This document shows positions 16,824 through 26,476 of a stretch of DNA of 64,000 nucleotides, piece by piece (the first letter of the stretch is position 1; every line of letters begins with the position of its first letter). The DNA lies in the NCBI GenBank assembly GCA_044356555.1, contig JBIKWB010000025.1:1-64000 (forward strand), written 5' to 3'. The translations under genes and the position numbers were made by a program. Under the pieces are notes generated by a model. The model was not told the DNA's origin, did no database searches, and saw only the letters and a list, made by a program, of their open reading frames with translations. This DNA comes from Tous-C4FEB sp044356555 (GTDB lineage Bacteria > Verrucomicrobiota > Verrucomicrobiia > Opitutales > Opitutaceae).

Positions 16824-18494
16824 ATGATTTCTTGGATTCAAAGCACCTTCCAGCGGCACCTCAAATTGGTTTTTGGCGTGTTGCTGGCTGTCATTATTGT
16901 TTCTTTCGTTTTTACGATCGGAGCTTCGCCAGGAGTTGGTCCGGCCGACCAACAGACCATAAAGCGGGAGTTTTTTGGCTATAACTTGAACTCAACGGAA
17001 GATCAGCAGCGAGTAATGGGCGACGCCGGATTGAGTGCCAGTTTGCAAGTGGGCTACGGCCTTGAGGCCGAACAGATTCAAAACTACGCATTCCAGCGCG
17101 TTGCTTCTCTTGAACTGGCGAAAAAAATCGGCCTTCCCGTCACGAACACCGGCGAAATTGCGGATCAGATCAAGACACTCCGCGCATTCACGGACGATGA
17201 CGGCAAATTCGATCCGAAGCGTTACGCGACTTTCAGGGATAACCTCAAAACGAACCCACGTCTCACCGAAGCGGATATTGCCCGGGTGATTGGGGACGAT
17301 GTTAAGGCTGAAAAGATCCAGAAATTGCTGGGCGGCCCTGGCTATGTGCTTTCGGCGGACGTGAAGTCGCAATTAGCCCGCGCTGACACTTCGTGGAGTC
17401 TGATTGTAGCGAATGTCGATTATGCGTCGTTTAATCCGGAAATCCCGCAAACCGACACCGATTTGACCAAATATTTCGAAGAGAACTCGTTTCGCTATGA
17501 AGTTCCGCCGAAGATTTCCGCAAGCTACGTAGAGTTTCCGGCGACTGATTACTTGGCTTCGGTTGCCCTTTCCGACTCGGAGGTTCAAGCCTACTATGAT
17601 TCAAACCCAAGTCGGTTTCCAAAACCGACTTCAGATCCGAAAGTTCTGACTCCGATCAAAACGGACGCTGTCTCGGACTTTGCAGCGGTCCGTCCCCAAG
17701 TCGAGCTGGCTCTCCGCTTCGAGCGGGCTAGGCGTCTAGCTGCCAAGGCGGCCAGCGACTTTGTGTTTGGGTTGTATGAGTTAAAGGTTACTGCCGATTC
17801 ACCGGCGTTGGCTAAGTTTATCGCGGCGCATAAGCATCCGCAGAAAATCTTGGCACCGTTCACGCGAGAGTCCGGACCGGCCGAGTTCGGGGGGGATGCC
17901 GCGGCCGCCGCCCAAGAAGCATTTAAGCTCAGTAAAGAAAGGGTGTATTCTGAAGCCGTCGCGACGAACGCGGGGGCGGCAGTTCTTTTTTGGAAAGATA
18001 CCCTCCCGGCCCGAAAACCGGCCCTTTCGGAAGTAAAGTCGAAGATTGCATCGGACTTTTCTGAAAACGAAAAGCGCAAGCGCTTCGTTGAACTCGGTCG
18101 TACCTTGCGTGCTTTGATCGAAAATCGTTTGAAGGCAGGCGATACCTTCGAGAAGGCCGCGGTTGCCGCCGTGGAGGGTAGTTCGGCCAAGATCGAGCTG
18201 AAATCCATCCCCGCGTTCTCACTTAGAAACCGAACGCAAGATGTTGATTTTTCGATATTGAGCGCGACCGAGCGTCTCGAGAAAGGGCAGGTTTCGGATC
18301 TCCTTATCGCAGTAGATAAAGGCACATTTGTGTATGTGGCAGCCAAGCAAGTTCCGGACTTTTCTGTTGCGAACCCATTGTTTACTGAAACTCAAAATCA
18401 GATTGCGACCTACACTGCGCGACTGGGTTCGAGCGCCTATCTTGCCGAGATGGTAGAGGCGGAACTTAAGCGCTCTGAACCTCCCGCAAAGTAA
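16824..18494 (+). CDS. SurA/PpiD-like periplasmic chaperone (SurA N-terminal domain protein)
   Basis: A 556-residue inner-membrane-anchored protein. After MISWIQSTFQRHLK comes one membrane helix (about residues 14-32), then a SurA_N-like helical region (about residues 60-190) typical of PpiD-type chaperones that assist outer-membrane protein folding. A parvulin (rotamase) core is not obvious in the middle. The part around residues 330-410 only loosely resembles one, so isomerase activity is doubtful. The C-terminus contains a second helical chaperone-like segment. The function is inferred from architecture. Confidence 0.75.
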   Translation: MISWIQSTFQRHLKLVFGVLLAVIIVSFVFTIGASPGVGPADQQTIKREFFGYNLNSTEDQQRVMGDAGLSASLQVGYGLEAEQIQNYAFQRVASLELAKKIGLPVTNTGEIADQIKTLRAFTDDDGKFDPKRYATFRDNLKTNPRLTEADIARVIGDDVKAEKIQKLLGGPGYVLSADVKSQLARADTSWSLIVANVDYASFNPEIPQTDTDLTKYFEENSFRYEVPPKISASYVEFPATDYLASVALSDSEVQAYYDSNPSRFPKPTSDPKVLTPIKTDAVSDFAAVRPQVELALRFERARRLAAKAASDFVFGLYELKVTADSPALAKFIAAHKHPQKILAPFTRESGPAEFGGDAAAAAQEAFKLSKERVYSEAVATNAGAAVLFWKDTLPARKPALSEVKSKIASDFSENEKRKRFVELGRTLRALIENRLKAGDTFEKAAVAAVEGSSAKIELKSIPAFSLRNRTQDVDFSILSATERLEKGQVSDLLIAVDKGTFVYVAAKQVPDFSVANPLFTETQNQIATYTARLGSSAYLAEMVEAELKRSEPPAK

Positions 18495-18912
18495 GGTCCG
18501 GTGTGGTTCTCTCTGAGCCGAGGCGCGAACGTATGCCTCGGGCTTTCGGTGAACACATTTGACTTGAGACGAGTAAAGCAACCTCAACCTGTGACCGGGG
18601 CGAGAGCTCTGCATTCGGACGAGATGTAATAAGGCCCATTCAATGGCTTTGAGTGGAAAGTCGTGCTTGAAGATCTCGTTCAGTAGTTTTTCGGTCAAAG
18701 ATTCTTCGTTCCGTGCGATTATACACTTGGTTCGTACGTAGGTCGAAGCTGCAGTGATTCCTTGAAACTTTAGGCAGCAAGGTCCGTCTCGCCGGACAAC
18801 CGGTTGTTCGTCGTAAGGTCTTTCTATCCAATCTGAGTGAGGACCTTAAAAACCAGTAACTTTCGTACTGCACAGGTGTTTTCCTTTTGATCGTCTACTC
18901 AACATAATCTTT
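18495..18912 (+). other. 418-bp intergenic region
   Basis: I see no convincing gene, tRNA or terminator hairpin here. Short open frames on the minus strand (up to 159 codons) partly overlap the preceding gene's end and have no family features. It probably holds the promoter of the TolC-family gene. Confidence 0.5.
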
Positions 18913-20418
18913 ATGCCAAGAATCCTAGTCCGAAAAATCGTCACGATTCTATCACTCTGCAGTGCCACGTTTAGTTTTGGCCAAGGCACCACGGCGACTT
19001 CGGTCACGGCGCCGCCCCCGTTGACTCTCGAGGAGTGTATTCAGCGAGCGATGCGAAAGAATTTTGACTTACAGATTCAAGGGCTCTCTTCGGAAATCGC
19101 CAAGGAGGCGTTAAACGTGGCGAGTGCGGATTTCGATCCAACTTTCACCGCCACCACACGCCGAAATTTAAATCAGTCTGCCGCTACGACCAGTCGATTG
19201 GACGGAACGGCCGCCAGCGGTCCGAGGAGTGACAATACGGTCTTTTCCGTCGGTGCCAGCCAACGGGTCGGAACCGGCGGCACGGTCAGCGTGGCAGGAA
19301 ATACGACGCGAGCCGCCACCAATTCGCTCAATTCCACGCTGAATCCCGCGTTTGGTAGCAGCGCGAGCGTTAGCCTTAGCCAACCTCTTTTGAAAGGGGC
19401 GGGTTCGAGCGTGGCGCGAGCCAATATTGATCGCAGCAAACTAGGGGTCGGTATCGCCCTGTTGAACTACAAGATCCGTGTCCTAACCGTTATCCGCGAC
19501 ACTGAGAATGCCTACTACAATTTGGCCTACGCTCGCGAGAACTTGATGGTCAAGCGCCGCAGTTTGGAGCTTGCCGCCAAGCTCTTCGAGGAAAACAAGG
19601 TTCGTAAATCGACCGGAGTGGCGACGGATCTTGATGTGCTGACTGCCGAGGTTGGCGTCGCCAACTCTCGTCGGGCAGTCGTCCAAGCGGAACAAGCCGT
19701 CAGCGATAGGGAAGATTCACTCTCAACACTCACCGGGGAGTTTGGATTTAACAGTCGCCCCGGCGAGGTTAAGTTCGGCGACTACACCGAAGGTGCTCCT
19801 TCCTTCGACTTGGTCTATAAGTTGGCGCGGGATCGTTCGCCTGATTTCTTGGTCACGCAGGCTCAGATCAAGCAGATAGAAATCGATGCCCGCACGGCCA
19901 AGCAGGCCGCTTTACCGGGGCTAAATCTGGACACTGGGGTTGGCTATACTGCTACAGAACGATCTTACGGCGACGCAATCGGCAACCTGCCCGATGGAAA
20001 CGGGTACAACTGGAATGTTGGGCTCTCGGTTTCCGTTCCGTGGGGTTTGCATGCCGATAAAGCGCGATTGAGGACTGCCAAAATTAGCCTGCTCCAGCAG
20101 CAAACCCGTTTGCAGCAGTTGGATCAGAATCTGCTAGTGAACGTGCGCGGTTCAGTTCGGGCGGTAGAAACTAATATCGTTGCGGTTGAGATCGCGGGTA
20201 AGGCCACGGAACTCAGCCAGAAGCAATATGAACTTCAGAAGGCGCGCTTTGATGCCGGTCTTTCGACCAGTCGACTCGTGCTCCAAGCTCAGGATGATCT
20301 CGAGGCAGCTCGGGTAAATGAGCTCCAATCCAAAGTGAGCCTCAGGGTGGCTTTGGCGGAGCTTCATCGCATCGATGGCAGTTCCCTTGAGCGTTATCGG
20401 ATTGCGTTGCCGGAGTAG
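18913..20418 (+). CDS. TolC-family outer membrane efflux protein
   Basis: A 501-residue protein with a signal peptide (MPRILVRKIVTILSLCSATFSFGQG, cleavage near residue 24). It has the duplicated helical-hairpin architecture of TolC, with two long coiled regions (about 175-285 and 380-490) and the LTLEECIQRAMRKNFDLQ opening block of the OEP family. TolC-type trimers form the outer-membrane channel of efflux pumps or type I secretion. No membrane-fusion or inner-membrane pump gene is adjacent, so its partners are encoded elsewhere. Confidence 0.85.
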   Translation: MPRILVRKIVTILSLCSATFSFGQGTTATSVTAPPPLTLEECIQRAMRKNFDLQIQGLSSEIAKEALNVASADFDPTFTATTRRNLNQSAATTSRLDGTAASGPRSDNTVFSVGASQRVGTGGTVSVAGNTTRAATNSLNSTLNPAFGSSASVSLSQPLLKGAGSSVARANIDRSKLGVGIALLNYKIRVLTVIRDTENAYYNLAYARENLMVKRRSLELAAKLFEENKVRKSTGVATDLDVLTAEVGVANSRRAVVQAEQAVSDREDSLSTLTGEFGFNSRPGEVKFGDYTEGAPSFDLVYKLARDRSPDFLVTQAQIKQIEIDARTAKQAALPGLNLDTGVGYTATERSYGDAIGNLPDGNGYNWNVGLSVSVPWGLHADKARLRTAKISLLQQQTRLQQLDQNLLVNVRGSVRAVETNIVAVEIAGKATELSQKQYELQKARFDAGLSTSRLVLQAQDDLEAARVNELQSKVSLRVALAELHRIDGSSLERYRIALPE

Positions 20419-20509
20419 TCGCTGACGTGACGTTTTTAGCTCCTATTCTGGGTGAGGCAGTTTGCGTGAGATGGGCTTTCTGTGAGGTTCAGTTCCCAAT
20501 TTTTTGCTG

Positions 20510-21079
20510 ATGTTCCGTCCCGTAATTTTGATCCGCTTGGTCTTGTGGTCGTGGTTTTTGGGGTCTGTTTACGTTGGTTACACTTTGGCGTTACAGAGGC
20601 TGTCTCCCTCTGTCTTGCCGATCGTGGTGCTTGGTTGCACCTTGTGTGCGCTGTATCCGTATTTTCGATTTAGTTCCTTTCGAGCGTGGGTGGACGGACT
20701 CGAAATGCGCGTCCTGCTTCAGATTCACATTGTTCGTTTTTTTGGGGTGTTTTTGTTAGTGTTATGGCGGCGTGGTGAATTGCCGTATGCCTATGCGGTT
20801 CCAGTTGGATTCAGCGACATTCTTATGGCCTCAAGCGCTCTGTTTTTGATCATCGCGCCTCTCAATAAAGTGCGTTGGCGCCAACTCCTGACGATTTGGA
20901 ATGTTGCCGGCTCTTTGGGGCTGCTCCTGAGCGTTTATATCGGGGCGACAGCGGGCGCCGCCGCCCCCTTCCAGCTTCGGGCTCTCACGAGTCTGCCGCT
21001 CAGCCTTTCGCTCACTTTTTTCATTCCTCTGTTGTTTGCGACGCACGTCATCATTTTCGCGCGTTTACTTAAAAAGTAG
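20510..21079 (+). CDS. Small polytopic membrane protein of unknown function
   Basis: A 189-residue protein with about six hydrophobic segments and basic ends (RLLKK C-terminus). I chose ATG 20510 over the upstream TTG. No catalytic or binding motif is recognisable, although the FSDILMASSALFL and IPLLFATHVIIFARLL segments suggest an integral-membrane family. It stands alone between the TolC gene and the convergent BrkB-family gene. Confidence 0.6.
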   Translation: MFRPVILIRLVLWSWFLGSVYVGYTLALQRLSPSVLPIVVLGCTLCALYPYFRFSSFRAWVDGLEMRVLLQIHIVRFFGVFLLVLWRRGELPYAYAVPVGFSDILMASSALFLIIAPLNKVRWRQLLTIWNVAGSLGLLLSVYIGATAGAAAPFQLRALTSLPLSLSLTFFIPLLFATHVIIFARLLKK

Positions 21080-21145
21080 GCGCGCCTCGACGTATAATCC
21101 GCAGGCCTTTGCGGCCAAAAACAACCTTGATCCGGCTGCGTGAGG

Positions 21146-22615
21146 CTACGGGCGGTTGCCTGTCGTCAGTGAAGGTTTGGAATCTTTGAATGGGTGTTCG
21201 AGGAACAGCTCTTCAAGAGATTTCTTGAAGAATGATTGGTGCCCCAGTCGCTCCAAAGCATCGTTATAGTGATGCAAGATCGGATCAATCTGCTCGAGAG
21301 CCTGACCTATCGGATCATCGCCAAAGTTGTCGTCGAGGTTTTTGAATTCGTTGAGACTGATTCGGTTTAATGGCCGGGCCGGCTGATAGAGATATTCGGT
21401 AGCCGGCGTTCCGGGAGTAGGGCGCAATGTTGTAATCAGCTCCATCTGGACGAGGCGGTTGAGGCACTCGTTTAAAACCTGGGTGGGGACCTTGAGCATA
21501 TCGCCCAGTTGGGCCGCCGAAGTGGCGGGCAAGCAGTTTTGAAATCTCCGACCGATAGTCAGAAGCACGACCAGAGAAAGGCGCTCCCGCATCGATTCGG
21601 ATAGACTGCCCCATGCGGCTTGGCTGTTACGAAAATGGACATTCTGGACGGCATAGCTAATTACGCCGCCAATGAGCACGTAGAGCCAAAAGATATACAA
21701 TCCCAGCATGAATACCGGAAAGATGGCTAAGGAACCATAGAGGCTGCGTTCGAGAACTACGCGCTTCACGTAGAGCAGGGCGACGACATTGTTCAGCAAA
21801 AGCAGGGCGGCGACTACGACCGCCCCGACAAAGGCGGCTCGCCAGAAAACGTGAGTATTGGGAATCACCCGGTAAACAAGGGTCAAAAACCCGACGAGAA
21901 GCGGGAGTGCAAAAGCAGGCAACATCCACCGCAGTAACGCCTGTAAATCACTTCCACCAGGAGGCTGTTGGAAAACGTTTACGGCCGCACTTACCCCGAG
22001 CAGGGTTAGGATGGAGAAAAACAAGACCGCCCCGAGAGTCAGCGTGGTCCAATAAAAGACGATCCGCATTAAGAGTGAGCGGCCCAAACGGACGCCCCAA
22101 ATGTCATTAAAGGCGTCCTCGATCGACTTGAAGAGCAGCAGAACGATCAGAATAAGCGAAAACACCCCCCCCCCGGCGGCTCCGGCCACGCCCGAGCGAG
22201 CCGCAGCAATGATGTCGCTAATCACTTTCACGACTTCAGGGCTTGCCGTGGTCGATGTCGGATTGCCGGCGGCGTCCAAGGAATTGAGCTGGCGCAATTG
22301 AGGCGCGACTTGCTCCATGAGCTCGGCGAGCCGGTTTGCGATCAGGCTTGGGTCGGTATCTTTGCCGAGAACAAATCCGCCGATCAGCACGGCGATCGCG
22401 ACCAGCGGGGCCAAACCAAGAAGAGAGCCAAAACTCAGTGCTGCCGCCCGCGCAGGAATTTTTGTTTCATTGAAAACGGTCCAGGTAATGGATGTCACCC
22501 TGAGTGCGGCGTAGAGCCAGCCGCGCGGTGAATTGTCCTTCAGGTGGCTCGAGGACCAGATTTCTTTCCGGTAGAGTTTGGGAAGTCGGAGTCCTATTTC
22601 GATTAATCGCTTCAT
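21146..22615 (-). CDS. YihY/BrkB-family inner membrane protein
   Basis: A 489-residue protein with a six-helix membrane core (about residues 40-330) and the family's PARAAALSFGSLLGLAPL segment near the first helix, plus SIEDAFNDIWGV and PNTHVFWRAAFVGA. The last 130 residues are soluble and include a winged-helix-like stretch (residues about 365-415), as in many longer BrkB members. Family function is unsettled: an RNase BN label was historical, and transport has been proposed. It is convergent with the upstream small membrane protein. Confidence 0.85.
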   Translation of the reverse strand: MKRLIEIGLRLPKLYRKEIWSSSHLKDNSPRGWLYAALRVTSITWTVFNETKIPARAAALSFGSLLGLAPLVAIAVLIGGFVLGKDTDPSLIANRLAELMEQVAPQLRQLNSLDAAGNPTSTTASPEVVKVISDIIAAARSGVAGAAGGGVFSLILIVLLLFKSIEDAFNDIWGVRLGRSLLMRIVFYWTTLTLGAVLFFSILTLLGVSAAVNVFQQPPGGSDLQALLRWMLPAFALPLLVGFLTLVYRVIPNTHVFWRAAFVGAVVVAALLLLNNVVALLYVKRVVLERSLYGSLAIFPVFMLGLYIFWLYVLIGGVISYAVQNVHFRNSQAAWGSLSESMRERLSLVVLLTIGRRFQNCLPATSAAQLGDMLKVPTQVLNECLNRLVQMELITTLRPTPGTPATEYLYQPARPLNRISLNEFKNLDDNFGDDPIGQALEQIDPILHHYNDALERLGHQSFFKKSLEELFLEHPFKDSKPSLTTGNRP

Positions 22616-22639
22616 GGAGAGCGACTGCCGTCCGCCACG

Positions 22640-23395
22640 TCAGTTGGAACTGAGGTAGAGGGCGAAGTAGGCGAGTGCGGTGATACCAACTCCCGCTGAG
22701 ATAATCACCGGCAACAGGCTGATGAAAATTGTGCAGAGATATAGGCTAACGGAGCCGGCGATGGCAGCCAACATCGGTGTGTGGAGACCTTGAATGAAAA
22801 AGATTAAGCCAAAGAATCCAAGACCGAGTGCGGCTCGGAAACGAACCATCGGATACAAATTCACCATCCCGAGGCCGATGAAGACGGCAAAAATCAAATC
22901 AATCACACCGATCACTGCTAGTGGGTTGGTTGCGATCTTGATCGGATCGAGCGACATCAGGACATCGACTGCGGGCAGCATCCCTCCAGCGGAACTCAAG
23001 ACGAACATGACCACAATCGCCCACATCCCGATGGCAGCTGCCCTACTGGCAGCAATTTCACCGCTTCTTTTGTGTTTGGTGTCGTCGCTTAGACCTTCGG
23101 CGGCGGCGAGCATATCGTCGACCGTGATCGGCGCGAGGTTGTCAGCCTTCGGTTTGTTGATCGAACCTAGGGTCTCCTTGGCCTTGATCGTCAGTTTCTT
23201 CTTTTCCGGAAAAATTCCTGCTTTCACCGCCGGATTGTCGCCGATGACGGCCCAGCTCTCGGTGGTGGCGTCGTAATAAAGGGTTTCGACCGTGACGCTG
23301 CCCGTCTCGGCGAGCGAAACCAACTGCTCAAGGTTATACGGGCCTCGCGCATCGGTCTCGGACGCATGGCGGATGTAGAATTCCTGCGTGTCCAT
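22640..23395 (-). CDS. GYF_2-domain membrane protein
   Basis: A 251-residue protein. Residues 1-65 form a GYF_2 (DUF4339-like) domain, recognisable from EFYIRH and RGPYNLEQLVSLAETGSVTVETLYYD with a later WAVIGD. A polar linker follows, then four to five membrane helices (about residues 120-250). ATG 23395 (MDTQEF) begins the domain directly. It ends 24 bp before the BrkB-family gene on the same strand, so the two are probably co-transcribed. GYF_2 domains are usually inner-membrane accessory modules of unknown partners. Confidence 0.8.
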   Translation of the reverse strand: MDTQEFYIRHASETDARGPYNLEQLVSLAETGSVTVETLYYDATTESWAVIGDNPAVKAGIFPEKKKLTIKAKETLGSINKPKADNLAPITVDDMLAAAEGLSDDTKHKRSGEIAASRAAAIGMWAIVVMFVLSSAGGMLPAVDVLMSLDPIKIATNPLAVIGVIDLIFAVFIGLGMVNLYPMVRFRAALGLGFFGLIFFIQGLHTPMLAAIAGSVSLYLCTIFISLLPVIISAGVGITALAYFALYLSSN

Positions 23396-23500
23396 TGCCG
23401 GCGAGGTTGGAGTCGGACGTATGCGCGGCAAGGCTGATTTCGAGCAAAGTCTGCTGTGGGAACAGACTCGTCTACTCGTATTTCGTCGAACTGCGTTGAA

Positions 23501-25264
23501 CTACATGCGGACGAGCGTGCGAAGGCCCAAAAGATGCAGCCCCGTCTCAAGCAACAGGAGCGTTCGGCTGCACAACAGCAGCCTTCGGGCGCGGATCGAA
23601 GCGTCATCGACGACGACCTTTTCCGCCGCGTAGAAGCTGCTAAACTCACCGGCGAGTTCGTAGAGATAGGTGCAAAGAAAGTGAGGTCTGAGTTGCTCGG
23701 TCGTGAGTTTCAGTGCGACTGGGAATGCGATCAGTTTGCGGGCGAGTGCCAGCTCCGCAGGGCTTTCGGGCGGAGTTGCTGCGGTCATGGCGGCCGCATC
23801 GTTTGGCTCAAGTCCGGCTTTGCGGAAGATCGAGCGTACCCGGGAGACCGCGTAAAGGAGGTAGGGTGCGGTGTTGCCTTCAAAAGAGAGGATTTTATCC
23901 CAAGAAAAAATGTAATCGCTGCTGCGATTTTGCGCGAGATCGGCATAGCGGATAGCTCCAAGCCCCACCGCCGTGGCGATATCGCGGCGTTCGGTCTCCG
24001 GCAGTTCCGGAGCTTTGGCCGTCACGAGGACAAACGCGCGATCCACGGCTTCGGCCAAAAGCGCCTTTAGCTTTATGGGATCGCCGGATCGGGTCTTTAT
24101 GGCTTTCCCGTCCTCGCCGAGGATTGAGCCAAAAGAAACATGCGTGAAGCGGGGGAGAGGACGGCCCGTCTTCATGAACCATTTTTCAGTGGTCAACCAT
24201 AGCTGCTCAAAATGGTCGGCTTGGCGTGCGTCGGTGAGGATGGCGATGGCGTCGGCGTGAAAGTGCTCCGTCCGGTAGAGCATGGTGGCCAAATCGGTGG
24301 AGGCGTAATTCGCCGCGCCATCGGACTTGCGGACGATAAACGGTTGGGTCTTGAAGCGCGGGTGTTCGGGATGAAAAACCACCAGCGCGCCTTGTGACTC
24401 CGATGCGAGGCCCGTCGACTCGAGCTCGGCGTAGACGGGGGGCAATTTGTCGTTATAAAAACTCTCGCCCAGCTGGTGGTCAAAGTGGATGTCGAGCAGT
24501 CGGTAGATTTCGGTGAACGCGCCGGAACTCAGGGCGATGATTTTTTTCCAAAGGGCCAAGTTTTCGGCATCGCCGCATTGAAGGAGAACCAATTCGGCGC
24601 GGACGGCATCGAGGACAGAAGGGTCGGACTTGGTCGCAGCATCCGTGAGTTTGTAAAGCCGTTCTAGTTCCTCAAGCGGGTCGTTGGCCAGTGCGGCTTG
24701 GTCGAGATGGTGTTTATAGCCCCAGATGAGTTTGCCAAATTGGGTTCCCCAATCGCCGATGTGATTGTCGCGGATCACCTCGGCGCCGCAAAAGGCGAGC
24801 AAGCGGCAAATTGCTTCTCCGATCACCATGCCTCGGACGTGACCGACATGAAGCTGCTTGGCCGTGTTCGGAGAACTGAAATCGACCACATATTTTTGAC
24901 CGTGGTGCAGCGATATGGCGCCCGATTTCAGACGCTCGGTCGTATCTTGCGCCGTGATCCACTGGAGCAACGATTCGGGCTTGAGCAGGAAGTTGATGAA
25001 TCCGGGGCCGGCAATCGAAACGGAGCAACGTTCGCCCACGCCGGAAGGAAGCGCGGCAATGATTTGCTCGGCCAAGGCGCGAGGATTGAGTTTGCGGGCT
25101 TTCGCGTAGGCGAGAACACCGTTGGCTTGAAAGTCACCGTGGCGCGGATCGGCCGCCCGCACCTCGGGACTAAAGCTCTCGGGCTCCAAGCCGGCGGCGA
25201 CGGCGGCGGTTCTCAAGGCTTGGTCCAGTGATGAGGCGATATCGAACGAAACATGCATCCCCAT
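23501..25264 (-). CDS. argS: Arginine--tRNA ligase
   Basis: ArgS charges tRNA-Arg. The 587-residue class I synthetase has the N-terminal tRNA-binding domain, the HIGH-type motif in SSPNTAKQLHVGHVRGMVIGEA (about residues 120-141) and the DNHIGDWGTQFG segment. The C-terminal DALR anticodon-binding domain ends the protein (LYELAGEFSSFYAAEKV). A KMSKS-type loop is replaced by the relaxed LGEDGKAIKTRSGD segment common in ArgS. ATG 25264 is used; a second ATG two codons later is equally plausible. It sits 105 bp upstream of the GYF_2 gene. Confidence 0.94.
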   Translation of the reverse strand: MGMHVSFDIASSLDQALRTAAVAAGLEPESFSPEVRAADPRHGDFQANGVLAYAKARKLNPRALAEQIIAALPSGVGERCSVSIAGPGFINFLLKPESLLQWITAQDTTERLKSGAISLHHGQKYVVDFSSPNTAKQLHVGHVRGMVIGEAICRLLAFCGAEVIRDNHIGDWGTQFGKLIWGYKHHLDQAALANDPLEELERLYKLTDAATKSDPSVLDAVRAELVLLQCGDAENLALWKKIIALSSGAFTEIYRLLDIHFDHQLGESFYNDKLPPVYAELESTGLASESQGALVVFHPEHPRFKTQPFIVRKSDGAANYASTDLATMLYRTEHFHADAIAILTDARQADHFEQLWLTTEKWFMKTGRPLPRFTHVSFGSILGEDGKAIKTRSGDPIKLKALLAEAVDRAFVLVTAKAPELPETERRDIATAVGLGAIRYADLAQNRSSDYIFSWDKILSFEGNTAPYLLYAVSRVRSIFRKAGLEPNDAAAMTAATPPESPAELALARKLIAFPVALKLTTEQLRPHFLCTYLYELAGEFSSFYAAEKVVVDDASIRARRLLLCSRTLLLLETGLHLLGLRTLVRM

Positions 25265-25345
25265 ACATCACGATAGCGCACGCGAGCCGCGCAAGCGCCG
25301 ATTGAACGCCGCGGGTTTTCTGGCCAAAAGCAGCGGATCAGCGGT

Positions 25346-26080
25346 CTAACTCAACCTGACCGAAGCGAGGTCGCTCACGCAGCGGTGATTCATCTCGCTC
25401 TTCAACCGCCGGTCGTAGGCCGCGTTGTTTTGATCCATGTGGATCAGCACGGCTTGCTGTCGGCGGTCGTGAAGAAGACGAAGCGGTGCCTAATCGCCCG
25501 GGTGAATTAACGTCCATGTGGCCGAGGCCGCCGCGTCCAACGCTAACGACTTTCTTCGCTGGGCCGACTTTCCCAGTGCTGCAGCGGCGAAAACGACTTG
25601 ATACCCGCGTAAAGTCGCGGCGTTACGGTGGCTGGGGCCAGATTCAGGGGAATGATTAAGGCGAAGTATTCGTCTTTCATGCCTGCTTCCGAGTAGCTGC
25701 TAAAGGTGATGGGCCCTCGGGGCTGGTCGGTTGCCCATGTAGGGTCGATCAACGCCGGCGACAAGTGCCCGAAACTCTTCCGGCAGTGCGGGGGGGAGCG
25801 ATCGGCGTCCAACATGCAGCCGACACTGTAGGGGGCCGGGCTTAAACGTGGTGACCTCGGCGCCGACCGTGGTCACGCGGTCGACGATCTCATGGCCGGG
25901 CACGGCGGGATATCGGCTGAAGTTTCAATCGTTGAGGGCGAAGCGAGGTTGGCACGATAGACGCCAAGAAGAGAGTTTTTATCTCACATCGCGGTCGATC
26001 GGTTCGCGGCGCGGAATCGTGGTCGCTAAACTGCTTTGGCGCCGGCGGCTGAGTTGGCTCTTGCGGCTTAGGTGCGAGGT
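25346..26080 (-). pseudogene. Zinc-type alcohol dehydrogenase, decayed
   Basis: Pieces of an NAD(P)-dependent zinc alcohol dehydrogenase of the YahK-like class lie in order on the minus strand, in several frames. They are TTIPRREPIDRDV (about 25980-26030), then RFALND followed by an in-frame TGA at 25925-25927 where the family has Trp, then NFSRYPAVPGHEIVDRVTTVGAEV. A frame shift near 25835 leads to YSVGCMLDAD and SYSEAG...LYAGIKSFSPLQHWE. Another shift reaches the coenzyme motif GGLGHM. The family C-terminus AAYDRRLKSE...VSDLASV then ends at 25346. Much of the Rossmann domain is deleted. It cannot encode an active enzyme. The 5' limit is approximate. Confidence 0.75.
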
Positions 26081-26476
26081 TTTGGCCTGGTGAGCGGATA
26101 GCGCTTGGACCTCGAATTTCCGCCAGATTGAGCGCGATATTCCGGCTCGGTCACGGGCTCCTTCCAATTGACGACCGACCACTTGAGGGGGGGGCCTGGA
26201 AAGCGAGATGGGTTATGGCCTGAGTGAGGCCGGCGCTGTGCCAGTGTTTTTCGCCAGGCTGAAACCAGTTCGCATCGCCGGGGTGAATTTCTTTGATCCA
26301 GCCGTTCCTGCATTGGGCGCGGCCGCCAGCCGGCGGCCGCGATCAGCGTCTGGCTGAGCGGATGGGTGTGCCACGCGGTGCGGGCACCGGCCGCAAAGGT
26401 GACGCGGTTGCCAGCCGTGTAGGCGGGTGCGGTGGCGGGAAAGAGCGGATCGATCAGAACGCGCCTTGGGTACCAA
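26068..26476 (-). pseudogene. Cupin-domain protein, decayed and N-terminally truncated
   Basis: The minus strand reads VLIDPLFPATAPAY then the first cupin motif, GARTAWHTHPLSQTLI. A frame change near 26325 leads to EIHPGDANWFQPGEKHWHSAGLTQA, the second cupin motif. A second change at a C run near 26195 returns to WSVVNWKEPVTEPEYR, the usual C-terminal end of this cupin family (carboxymuconolactone decarboxylase-associated or (R)-mandelonitrile-lyase-like cupins). The N-terminus is missing where it abuts the MFS gene end. The two frame changes make it a pseudogene unless the homopolymer calls are wrong. Confidence 0.7.
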
